Shown here: positions 15,700 to 23,212 of the stretch, piece by piece
Layout of the letters: every line of letters starts with the position of its first letter
How positions within the stretch are numbered: position 1 is the first letter of the stretch
Assembly (NCBI GenBank): GCA_004340125.1
Contig: SLUK01000001.1
Location: 124,001 to 188,000, forward strand
Source of the DNA: Harryflintia acetispora
Lineage (GTDB): Bacteria > Bacillota > Clostridia > Oscillospirales > Ruminococcaceae
Direction of reading: 5' to 3'
DNA: 64,000 nucleotides
Notes under the pieces: generated by a model
Database searches by the model: none
What the model was told of the DNA's origin: nothing
The model's input: only the letters and a program-made list of their open reading frames with translations
Translations under genes and position numbers: made by a program

Positions 15700-16770
15700 T
15701 TGGAAATCATCAAAGCCGAGCAGTACCCCGAATTCGAGGAATTTGTCAGCCGCCATTCCCAGGGCGGCTTTACCCAGTCCCCCCGCTGGCGGCTGGTCAA
15801 AAACAACTGGGGATGGGAGGGGATCGTCTCCCGCGCGCCCGACGGTTCGGTCAAAGGCGCCTGCGGGGTGCTGGTGCAGCAGATTCCGGCGCTGCACACC
15901 AGCTTTCTCTACGCCCCGCGCGGCCCGGTGTGCGATCCCCACGATACCGAAACGCTGCGCGACCTCAAGGAAGGGGCCGACGCGCTGGCCGGGCGCTACC
16001 ACGCCCACACCTTTAAATGGGACCCGGACGTCCTCGCTTCGGACGAAGGATTCCTCTCGGCCATGCGGGAGCTGGGCTTTTCCCGCCTGGCCGGGCCCAC
16101 CGGCTTCGAGACCATCCAGTGCCGCTTCAACTACCGGCTCTATCTGCAGGGGCGCAGCGAAGAGGAGCTCTTCATGAACCTGACCCAGAAGACCCGCTAC
16201 AACGTGCGCCTGGCCCGGAAGAAGGGGGTCGTGATCCGGGTGGTCGAAAAGGAAGAGCTTCCGGCGCTGATGGACGACTTTATGCGGATCATGCGCACCA
16301 CCGGCGAGCGGGACGGCTTTTCCACCCGCCCGAAGGAATACTTTGAACGGATGCTCGACGCGCTGGGGGAAAACGTGCGCCTCTACATGGCCTTCTATGA
16401 GGGACAGCCGATTTCCGGGGCGATCACCACCAACTATGCCGGCAAGACCTGCTACGTCTACGGCGCGTCGGACAACGTCTACCGCAATGTGATGCCAAAC
16501 TACCTCATCCAGTGGGAGATGATCCGCTGGGCGATCGAGACCGGCTGCACGGTCTACGACTTCCAGGGGGTGTCCGGCGTGCTGGACGAGGAGGACCATC
16601 TCTACGGGCTCTACCGCTTCAAGCGGGGCTTTAACGGCCAGCTCGACGAGCTGGCTGGCGAATTCGACTATGTGTACCATCCTGCCGTCAAGGCGATGGT
16701 GGATAAGGCCATCGAGGCGCGCAGCGCCGCGGTGAAGCTCAAAAACAAGCTGACAGAAAAAAAGGACTGA
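15700..16770 (+). CDS. FemAB/MurM-family peptidoglycan bridge aminoacyltransferase
   Basis: The 356-residue protein belongs to the Fem ligases, which add amino acids from aminoacyl-tRNA to the lipid II side chain. Two GNAT-like halves are present. Conserved features include GGFTQSPRWRLVK near the N-terminus, NLTQKTRYNVRLARKKGV in the middle, and the C-terminal WEMIRWAIETGCTVYDFQGV and GLYRFKRGFNG. A coiled-coil C-terminus replaces the inserted serine-tRNA-like hairpin of FemA. The start is TTG, 13 bases past the QueG-like stop. Which amino acid is added cannot be read from sequence. Confidence 0.88.
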   Translation: MEIIKAEQYPEFEEFVSRHSQGGFTQSPRWRLVKNNWGWEGIVSRAPDGSVKGACGVLVQQIPALHTSFLYAPRGPVCDPHDTETLRDLKEGADALAGRYHAHTFKWDPDVLASDEGFLSAMRELGFSRLAGPTGFETIQCRFNYRLYLQGRSEEELFMNLTQKTRYNVRLARKKGVVIRVVEKEELPALMDDFMRIMRTTGERDGFSTRPKEYFERMLDALGENVRLYMAFYEGQPISGAITTNYAGKTCYVYGASDNVYRNVMPNYLIQWEMIRWAIETGCTVYDFQGVSGVLDEEDHLYGLYRFKRGFNGQLDELAGEFDYVYHPAVKAMVDKAIEARSAAVKLKNKLTEKKD

Positions 16771-16775
16771 CCGCT

Positions 16776-18107
16776 ATGAATACTCCCCTTTATCAGGCGC
16801 TCGGTGAGCAGATGGCCACCGGGCGCTCCCGTTTTCACATGCCGGGGCACAAGGGGGTGCTCCCCGCCCCGCTGGAGCGCTGCGCGCCCTACGACTTCAC
16901 CGAGGTCCCCCTGACCGACAGCCTCTATGAAGCCGACGGGGCGCTGCGCGAGCTGGAGGAGCGCTTTTCCCGCCTCTACGGTACGGCGCACAGCCTCCTC
17001 TCGGCCGGGGGGAGCACCCTTTGCATCCAGACCATGCTCTCCCTCGCCGCCGCGGGCGGGGAGCTCCTCTGCGAGCGGGGGGTGCACACCAGCGCGGTCA
17101 GCGCCATGGGGCTTTTGGGGATCGGGCCGCACTGGCTCTTCCCAGACCATACCCGGTACGGCATCCCGCTGCCTCTCACCCCGGCGCAGGTCGAGGCGGG
17201 GCTTTGCGCGCACCCGCAGGTGCAGGCCGTCTACATCACCTCCCCGACCTATTACGGGTTCCTGGCGGACATTGCGGGGATTGCAGAGGTCTGCCACCGC
17301 CATCAGAAGCCATTGCTGGTGGACGGCGCGCACGGCGCGCACCTGCCCTTTATGGGACAGGCCCTCCACCCCATTGCGCAGGGGGCGGACCTTTGCTGCG
17401 ACAGCTTACACAAGATGCTCCCCGCCCTGACCGGGGCGGCACTGCTCCACCTGCGGGAGGAGCGCTTCTTTCGTCAGGCAAAGGTGCGCATGTCCTGGTT
17501 CGGCTCGACCTCGCCGAGCTATCTGATCCTGCTCTCGATGGACCTATGCTGCGGCCAGCTGGAAGGGGAGCTCCCCCGGCGGCTGCAAGCGGCGGCCGGG
17601 CGGCTCGCGGATCTAATGCAAACGGGCGCGGCGCGCGGGGTCCCGTTTATCGGGGGAGCGGGGTGCGACCCGCTGCGCCTGACCCTGCCGCTGCGCCCGC
17701 TCGGGATGGCGGCGGGGGAGATGCTCGGCCTGCTCTACGCTCAGAAGATCGAGCCCGAGCTCTGTTCCCCCCTCGGCGCGGTGCTGCTGGCCGGGGCCGA
17801 CACCGCCGGGGAGGACTGGCAGCGGCTGCAATGCCTGCTCGGCGCGCTGCCCGCCGGGGAGGACGGGGAGGCCGAAGAGGCGCCTTTGGCCTTCCATGCG
17901 CCGCCGCGCCGCCTCTCCATCCGGGAGGCCATGCTGAAGGAGAGCGAAGCGCTGCCGCCTGAAAGCGCCGCCGGGCGGGTGGCCGCGGCGATGGTCACCC
18001 CCTGCCCGCCGGGCATCCCGGTCGTCATGCCCGGGGAAATTTTGGATGACGAGGCGATTTTCCTGCTAAAAAGCTATGGCATAACGGCGGTCAATGTGGT
18101 AAAATAA
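16776..18107 (+). CDS. PLP-dependent Orn/Lys/Arg decarboxylase-family protein (YaaO type)
   Basis: This 443-residue fold-type I PLP enzyme is of the Orn/Lys/Arg decarboxylase family, short form. It has SRFHMPGHKG near residue 20, GGSTLCIQTML, a VDGAHGAHLPF block with the PLP-pairing Asp near residue 188, and the Schiff-base Lys in DSLHKMLPAL near residue 215. A small C-terminal domain ends the protein. It starts five bases after the FemAB gene. In Bacillus, yaaO lies in the same neighbourhood as darA, holB and ricT, as it does here. The substrate is uncertain; arginine or lysine are the family's usual ones. Confidence 0.87.
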   Translation: MNTPLYQALGEQMATGRSRFHMPGHKGVLPAPLERCAPYDFTEVPLTDSLYEADGALRELEERFSRLYGTAHSLLSAGGSTLCIQTMLSLAAAGGELLCERGVHTSAVSAMGLLGIGPHWLFPDHTRYGIPLPLTPAQVEAGLCAHPQVQAVYITSPTYYGFLADIAGIAEVCHRHQKPLLVDGAHGAHLPFMGQALHPIAQGADLCCDSLHKMLPALTGAALLHLREERFFRQAKVRMSWFGSTSPSYLILLSMDLCCGQLEGELPRRLQAAAGRLADLMQTGAARGVPFIGGAGCDPLRLTLPLRPLGMAAGEMLGLLYAQKIEPELCSPLGAVLLAGADTAGEDWQRLQCLLGALPAGEDGEAEEAPLAFHAPPRRLSIREAMLKESEALPPESAAGRVAAAMVTPCPPGIPVVMPGEILDDEAIFLLKSYGITAVNVVK

Positions 18108-18170
18108 AGCCATACAGAGGGGATTGCCTCTTTGTACGGACTTGATTTTCGACAAACGGGAGGTTTTGTT

Positions 18171-18494
18171 ATGAAACTGATATTCGCGATCGTTTCCAAC
18201 GACGACAGCGCAAAGGTATCCTCCGCGCTCACCAAGGCGAAGTTTTCGGTCACCAAGCTGGCCACCACCGGCGGCTTCCTGCTCTCGGGCAACACCACCT
18301 TCATCATCGGTACCGACGATGAAAAGGTGCAGGAGGTCATCGAGATCATCGGCAAGCACTCCAAGAAGCGCACCCAGATGATCCCCTCCTCCGCCTCCTA
18401 CGGCGTGGGGATGTACGCCTCCTACCCGGTGGAAGTCACCGTCGGCGGCGCGACCATCTTCGTCATCAACGTCGAGCAGTTCGAAAAGCTGTAA
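18171..18494 (+). CDS. darA: Cyclic-di-AMP receptor, PII-like (DarA/PstA)
   Basis: The 107-residue protein matches DarA (YaaQ), a trimeric PII-like protein that binds cyclic di-AMP. It has the family's opening MKLIFAIVSNDD, the TTGGFLLSGNTTFIIG loop that contacts the nucleotide, and the closing VTVGGATIFVINVEQFEKL. Length is standard. GGGAGG precedes the ATG. Its gene sits three bases before holB. Its output partner is unknown in the family at large. Confidence 0.95.
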   Translation: MKLIFAIVSNDDSAKVSSALTKAKFSVTKLATTGGFLLSGNTTFIIGTDDEKVQEVIEIIGKHSKKRTQMIPSSASYGVGMYASYPVEVTVGGATIFVINVEQFEKL

Positions 18495-18497
18495 CCC

Positions 18498-19472
18498 ATG
18501 CTGCTTGACGCCCTCCTTTCCAATGAACAAAACAAGGCGGCGCTCGTCCGGCTCGGCGCGGACGGGCGCTTGCCGCATGCCATCATCCTGGAGGGGGAAC
18601 GCGGCAGCGGCCGCTTCACCCTGGCACGGCTGATTTCGGCCATGGCGGTCTGCCGCCGCAGCGGCGCGGGCTGCGGGGAATGTCCCGACTGCAAAATGGC
18701 GCTCGAGGGGCAGCACCCGGACGTCGAGGTCTTCGCGAAGAGCGGCGGGCAGGGGACGCTGACCATCAAGAGCCTGCGCACCATCAACCAGTCGGTCGCC
18801 ACCCCGCCCAACCAGGGCCGGCGGCGGGTGGTCATCCTGCGGGACATCCAGGACATCGCCCAGGCGCGCACCCTCAACACCCTGCTCAAGGTGATCGAGG
18901 AGCCGCCCGAATACCTGATGTTCATCATCACGGTGGACAACCGGGAGAACCTGCTGCCCACCATCCTTTCGCGCTGCCTGCTGCTGCGCATGGAGCTCCC
19001 ATCGCCCGAGGAATGTGCGGGACGGGTCCAGGAGCTGCTGGAGGGCGGTGTGGGCGCTCAGGAAGCGCTTCGTATGGCGCGGCTCTGCGGCGGGAACATC
19101 GGGCGCACGGCGCAGCTCCTCTCCGACACGCCCGAAGCCAGGGTGATGGCCGACGCGCTCGCGCTTTCCAAAGCCCTCATCGGGCATGAGCGCTACCAGG
19201 TGCTGCGGCTTTTGCAGCGCTATGAGCGGGACCGCGCCGGCTACCGCGAGCTGCTTTGCGATCTGCGGGTGATCTTTTCCCAGCTCGTGGAGCAAAAATA
19301 CCAGCCGCAGGATGAAGAGCTGTCCGCTCTTTCCCAGCGTCTTACGGCATTGCAGGGGATCAAAATCCTTGATATAATAGATGACATGAGCCGCACGGGG
19401 CAGTTTAACCTCAACCTCCCGCTCACCCTCACCCGGCTGGGCGCGCGGCTCACCGGAGCGGTCCTCGGCTGA
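18498..19472 (+). CDS. holB: DNA polymerase III subunit delta'
   Basis: The 324-residue clamp-loader subunit has an AAA+ fold with a degenerate P-loop, GERGSGRFTLA (Lys replaced by Arg), as expected for the non-hydrolysing delta' subunit. A zinc-binding module is present (Cys residues in CRRSGAGCGECPDC near 52-65). The conserved SRC motif (ILSRCLLL) supplies the arginine finger to the neighbouring tau subunit. It lies between darA and ricT as in Bacillus. The thymidylate kinase gene usually found in this cluster is absent. Confidence 0.93.
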   Translation: MLLDALLSNEQNKAALVRLGADGRLPHAIILEGERGSGRFTLARLISAMAVCRRSGAGCGECPDCKMALEGQHPDVEVFAKSGGQGTLTIKSLRTINQSVATPPNQGRRRVVILRDIQDIAQARTLNTLLKVIEEPPEYLMFIITVDNRENLLPTILSRCLLLRMELPSPEECAGRVQELLEGGVGAQEALRMARLCGGNIGRTAQLLSDTPEARVMADALALSKALIGHERYQVLRLLQRYERDRAGYRELLCDLRVIFSQLVEQKYQPQDEELSALSQRLTALQGIKILDIIDDMSRTGQFNLNLPLTLTRLGARLTGAVLG

Positions 19473-19502
19473 GGGCACCGGTAGTAAAGTTAGGAGAACA
19501 AG

Positions 19503-20558
19503 ATGGCAAAGGTAATCGGCGTACGCTTTAAAAGCGTCGGCAAGGTATATTATTTCGATCCGCTGCACTACGACGTGCCGCTGGGCGGCTACGTGATCGT
19601 GGAGACCGCCCGCGGGGTGGAGTGCGGCCAGGTGGCGATGAGCATCCGGGAGATCCCGGACGAGAAGATCGTCAAGCCCCTAAAGCCGCTGATCCGCGCG
19701 GCCAACGAGGAGGATCTCAAGCGGGTTGAGCAGAACCGCCAAAACGAAGAGAAGGCGGCCAAGGTCGCGCTGGAGAAAATCCAGAAGCACAAGCTCGACA
19801 TGAAGCTGGTGGACGTGGAGTACACCTTCGACAACAACAAAATCCTTTTCTATTTCACCGCCGACGGGCGGGTCGACTTCCGGGAGCTGGTCAAGGACCT
19901 GGCCTCGGTCTTCCGCACCCGGATCGAGCTGCGGCAGATCGGCGTGCGGGACGAGGCCAAGATGCTCGGGGGTCTGGGGATCTGCGGGCGGCCGTTCTGC
20001 TGCAACAGCTTTTTGGGCGAGTTCCAGCCGGTCTCGATCAAGATGGCCAAGGAGCAGGGCCTTTCCTTAAACCCCACCAAGATTTCCGGCACCTGCGGGC
20101 GGCTGATGTGCTGCCTCAAATACGAGCAGGAGGCCTATGAGGACCTATTGAGGATCACCCCGAAGGTGGGGAGCGTGGTTTCCACCAAGGACGGACGCGG
20201 CGTGGTCAGCGAGGTGAGCCTTCTGACCGGCGAGCTCAAGGTGATGCTGGACAAAAACGCCGACCATGTGCCGGTGCCCTTTAACCGCAAGGATGTGCGG
20301 GTGCTCGGCCCCCGGCCGGGGAATGAAGGCAAGGAGCGGCCAAAGGAGAAAGAGCAAAAGGAAGGCCGCCCGCCCCGCGAGGGCAGGCAGAGGGAGGACA
20401 AAGCTCCCCGGGAGGATAAGCCCGCCGGAGAGGACAAGCCCGTCCGGGAGGGCGAGGCGCGGGAGAGGCCGCCCAGGGGCGGCAGGCCCCGCAGGGAGCG
20501 CCCGCCCCGCGAGGAGCGGCAGGCGTCCGCCGAGCGGCCGCAAGCGCCGCGCGAATAA
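19503..20558 (+). CDS. ricT: PSP1-domain protein RicT (YaaT)
   Basis: The 351-residue protein is the YaaT/RicT type. In Bacillus this forms a complex with RicA and RicF that carries iron-sulfur clusters, guides mRNA processing with RNase Y, and affects sporulation. The PSP1 domain spans about residues 50-235 and includes the Cys-rich GGLGICGRPFCCNSFLGEF and CGRLMCCLKYEQEAY motifs. The last ~75 residues are a charged low-complexity tail rich in Arg, Glu and Pro, resembling the tail of Jag in this window. RicA and RicF genes are not in the window. Confidence 0.93.
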   Translation: MAKVIGVRFKSVGKVYYFDPLHYDVPLGGYVIVETARGVECGQVAMSIREIPDEKIVKPLKPLIRAANEEDLKRVEQNRQNEEKAAKVALEKIQKHKLDMKLVDVEYTFDNNKILFYFTADGRVDFRELVKDLASVFRTRIELRQIGVRDEAKMLGGLGICGRPFCCNSFLGEFQPVSIKMAKEQGLSLNPTKISGTCGRLMCCLKYEQEAYEDLLRITPKVGSVVSTKDGRGVVSEVSLLTGELKVMLDKNADHVPVPFNRKDVRVLGPRPGNEGKERPKEKEQKEGRPPREGRQREDKAPREDKPAGEDKPVREGEARERPPRGGRPRRERPPREERQASAERPQAPRE

Positions 20559-20570
20559 TTGGATTCAAAA

Positions 20571-20615
20571 AAAGGGGCGGGACCGAAGGGATATCCTTCG
20601 GTCCCGCCCTTTTGA
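20571..20615. terminator. Bidirectional terminator between ricT and the leftward membrane-protein module
   Basis: A 15-bp perfect stem (20575-20589 with 20595-20609) is followed by TTTT on the + strand and by a long T run on the other. Confidence 0.88.
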
Positions 20616-20621
20616 ATTGTG

Positions 20622-21707
20622 TCAACCGGGGATGCTCGAGGAGGAGAGGGGGATCATCTCCCCGGAGGAGGCCTCGGCCGCCTCGCTCTGCACGATCATG
20701 CCGGCCGGCTCGGCCTCGGAGGAAGCGAAGTCCTCGCCCTCCTCGGCGGGCGCCGCGTCGTCGAGATAGCGCTCGTACATCTCCTCGAAGCGCTCCCTGG
20801 CGTTCCCGGCCAGCTCGCTGACCTTGTCATACTGCTCCTCGGTGCTCTCGTCGCCCCGGTCGAGGTCGATCACCGTGCGGTACTTTTCCTCCTGCCCAAC
20901 CAGCTCCAGATAGTTGTTCAGCAGGGAGGACAGGGTGTCTATGTCGAATATTTCGGAATGCAGCGGGAAGAGCTGCCCGCGCAGCTTCTGCTGGTACCGC
21001 TCCACGATCCCGTCGACCTCCTGGTAGAAGTTCTCGGTCGGGTAAACGTCCACCTGGGTCATCATCCGCGCGCTGGCCGTCTCCAGCTCGGAGCCGAAGG
21101 CGGCGATTCCGGCGTCGTACTTCTGATAGAGCGCCTGGCGGCTCTCGGAGCGGTCGCCCCCGGACTCATATTCGGTGTTCTCCTCCCACTCCCGGTCGTC
21201 GTAGTAGGAGCGGTTGGCAAACCGTACGCTGTCATTGTAGTAGACATAGTAGGGCCTCCCGGTGGTCTCGACCGCCACGCGCTCGGGCACCCGCAAAATA
21301 ACGGTGGTCTGCGCCATTCTGCGCAGGCTGCGCCGCAGCAGGTAGGAGGAGGTGTCCGGGTCAAAGAAGGAGTCGTCCCCGATGCGCACCGTGACCACCT
21401 GCGAGCTGCCGATGGTCTCCTCGCGGGGCGTGATGGTGTACTCCTTCGCCATCACGCCCTCAACACGCAGGTAGCTGTTGTCGTCCTCCGACTGCTCGAC
21501 GAGAATTTGATAGTAGTCGCCCGGGAAGTCGACCCGGATCGCATCGGCCTCCTCGAAGGAATAAACCTCGCTGGCATTGAAAAATTGGCTGAATATCTTG
21601 TCCCCGTTCGTCAGGAAATCCTTGACGGCCAGCGGGGCCGCCACCACACAGACCAACATGCTGGCGATCAGGACAAAGACGGATATAATTGTTACCTTTT
21701 TAAGCAT
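20622..21707 (-). CDS. Membrane-anchored protein of the PadR/HAAS module (DUF4097-like position)
   Basis: The 361-residue product has one N-terminal membrane segment (about residues 5-30), then an extracytoplasmic part. Residues 45-160 look beta-rich, in keeping with a DUF4097-type beta-solenoid, but the match is weak. The C-terminal half is helical and acidic. The start overlaps the upstream gene's stop by eight bases, with GAGGAGG inside that gene. The usual padR-DUF1700-DUF4097 gene order suggests a role in envelope stress sensing; this is inference. Confidence 0.7.
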   Translation of the reverse strand: MLKKVTIISVFVLIASMLVCVVAAPLAVKDFLTNGDKIFSQFFNASEVYSFEEADAIRVDFPGDYYQILVEQSEDDNSYLRVEGVMAKEYTITPREETIGSSQVVTVRIGDDSFFDPDTSSYLLRRSLRRMAQTTVILRVPERVAVETTGRPYYVYYNDSVRFANRSYYDDREWEENTEYESGGDRSESRQALYQKYDAGIAAFGSELETASARMMTQVDVYPTENFYQEVDGIVERYQQKLRGQLFPLHSEIFDIDTLSSLLNNYLELVGQEEKYRTVIDLDRGDESTEEQYDKVSELAGNARERFEEMYERYLDDAAPAEEGEDFASSEAEPAGMIVQSEAAEASSGEMIPLSSSSIPG

Positions 21708-22590
21708 CGGCCTGTTCCTCCTCTTCATAGTCCTCCTCGTCCCCCTGCACCGAGGGCTCCTCCCCATAGGGTAGGCCGCCGTAGCCGTAGCCGCCGCCCT
21801 CTTTGCGCGCGGCGCTGTTGCGGGCCTGATAAGCGGGATTGCGCGCGGAGTTCGGGTTCCTTTGCCGCCCGAAGCAGCTGCGCACCAGCCGCACGATCCA
21901 GCGGATCAGGTAGATGATGAGGCAGATCGAAAGCACCGCCCCCGCCAGGCAAAGCAGGATCCCGAAGACCCCCAGCGCCACGAAGCTGCCGGGAAGGGAA
22001 ACCGTGCCCACCGCCAGGGAGGCCAGCATGAACGCCGCGGCCACCGCGCCGAACACCAGCGCGCCGAACACCATCACCAGCGCCACCCCAATCCCGAGCA
22101 CTGCGGCGACAAGCCCGGCGATCAGGGCGAGCCCGGCGGGGATGAGCAGGGCGCACACCGGCAGGGCCAAAAGGCAGAGCAGGATGATCAGCAGGGTCTT
22201 GATAATACTGATGTCCGAGGCGCGCTGTGCGCTCGCCTTCTCCACTTTTTTCGGGGGCTCTTCCCCTTCGGGCGCCGGCTGTGGTGCGGCGTACCCGTCC
22301 GGCTCCATAGGCTTCTCCAAAAAGGACTTGATCTTCTCGATCAGCCGGTTCCAGTAATAGCGCAGGCCATGCCGCTCCTGCGGCGCCTCCTCCTCGTTTT
22401 CACTGAGGATCTGCTCGGCCACCATGGAGGGGATCCCCAGGTTGACCGAAATCTCCTCCTCCGTCTTCCCTTCGCTCTTTCCGGCCTCGAAGTACTCGGA
22501 ATAGTCGCGAAGGATCTCGTTTATCTCACGCGGCGGCAGCTTCCCCTTCAGGGAAAACTCCAGCTGGCTGATATATTCCGCTCTGTTCAT
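21700..22590 (-). CDS. HAAS/DUF1700-domain membrane protein
   Basis: The 296-residue protein starts with the HAAS signalling helix bundle (MNRAEYISQLEFSLKGKL, then REINEILRDYSEYF and an EEEISVNLGIPSMVAEQIL segment, residues 1-65). A linker is followed by about four to five hydrophobic segments (residues 125-240) rich in Ala, Gly, Val and Leu. The C-terminal tail is Tyr/Gly/Glu-rich. It overlaps the padR stop by four bases and the next gene by eight, so the three are translationally coupled. The family is a membrane sensor paired with PadR regulators; ligand unknown. Confidence 0.87.
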   Translation of the reverse strand: MNRAEYISQLEFSLKGKLPPREINEILRDYSEYFEAGKSEGKTEEEISVNLGIPSMVAEQILSENEEEAPQERHGLRYYWNRLIEKIKSFLEKPMEPDGYAAPQPAPEGEEPPKKVEKASAQRASDISIIKTLLIILLCLLALPVCALLIPAGLALIAGLVAAVLGIGVALVMVFGALVFGAVAAAFMLASLAVGTVSLPGSFVALGVFGILLCLAGAVLSICLIIYLIRWIVRLVRSCFGRQRNPNSARNPAYQARNSAARKEGGGYGYGGLPYGEEPSVQGDEEDYEEEEQADA

Positions 22591-22904
22591 AAATCTTCAC
22601 CCCTCAATAATATTCCCACGATCTCTGAAAACTCGAACCAATCCTTTTTCAGCGCCTGCAAAAACTCTCGCCCTTGGTCGGTGATGGCATAATACTTTCT
22701 GGCGGGCCCGCTCGAGCTCTCCCGCAGATAGGTGCGAAAATAATTTTCGCTCGTCAGCCTGCGCAGGATCGGATAGACCGTTCCCTCGCCGATCTCGGTG
22801 TACCGGGCGATGGACTGCACAATTTCATAGCCGTACATGTCCCGCCGGTCAATCAGCGCCAGGATGCACATCTCGATCACGCCCTTGCGAAACTGGGTGT
22901 TCAA
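22587..22904 (-). CDS. PadR-family transcriptional regulator
   Basis: The 105-residue PadR winged helix has the usual YGYEIVQSIARYTEIGEGTVYPILRRL segment and wing SGPARKYYAITDQGREF. TTG is read as the start with GGAGGG six bases upstream. It leads a three-gene coupled operon with the HAAS protein and the membrane-anchored protein. A consensus promoter and a GC-rich leader hairpin (about 22932-22951) lie upstream. It differs from the PadR of the efflux operon (10291-10632). Confidence 0.92.
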   Translation of the reverse strand: MNTQFRKGVIEMCILALIDRRDMYGYEIVQSIARYTEIGEGTVYPILRRLTSENYFRTYLRESSSGPARKYYAITDQGREFLQALKKDWFEFSEIVGILLRGEDL

Positions 22905-22969
22905 ACAGCTCCCTCCATTCTGCCATGGGTTAGCGTCTCCCGGGGAGACGTGGAACCTTCTGTGTCCCT

Positions 22970-22998
22970 ATCATAGCACACTACTTTGCAATACACAA
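22970..22998 (-). promoter_or_regulatory. Promoter of the padR-HAAS operon
   Basis: Leftward TTGTGT (22993-22998), 17 bases, TATGAT (22970-22975). A CGTCTCC/GGAGACG inverted repeat lies in the predicted 5' leader at about 22932-22951. Confidence 0.7.
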
Positions 22999-23036
22999 TA
23001 CCTTTTTTAAAAAAATACTGAAAAATTATATGAAGA

Positions 23037-23205
23037 GTGGGGAAAACCCATCTCGGGGTTTTCCCCCTCGCGCTGCGCGCGATTCACCCTTTCCCCTTTT
23101 TTGAAAGCAAAAGACCTCGGAGGCTTTGCCTCCAAACCTCCACGCAAGGGGCAAGGCCCCTTGCGAATCCCGTTTTGGGCCGCAGTTTTCTGGGTGGGCA
23201 ATTTT
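23037..23205. repeat. Intergenic cluster of perfect short hairpins
   Basis: This stretch holds GGGGAAAACCC/GGGTTTTCCCC (about 23040-23067), GGAGGC/GCCTCC, and AAGGGGC/GCCCCTT in a row with no gene. The first is placed to terminate the leftward PH-domain operon. The density resembles the clusters at 27.4-27.6 kb and 47.9-48.2 kb. Confidence 0.6.
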
Positions 23206-23212
23206 TTCAGCC

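Noticed and set aside
18498..19472. HolB P-loop with Arg instead of Lys considered as an inactivating mutation
   Set aside because: A degenerate P-loop is normal for the delta' subunit, which does not hydrolyse ATP.
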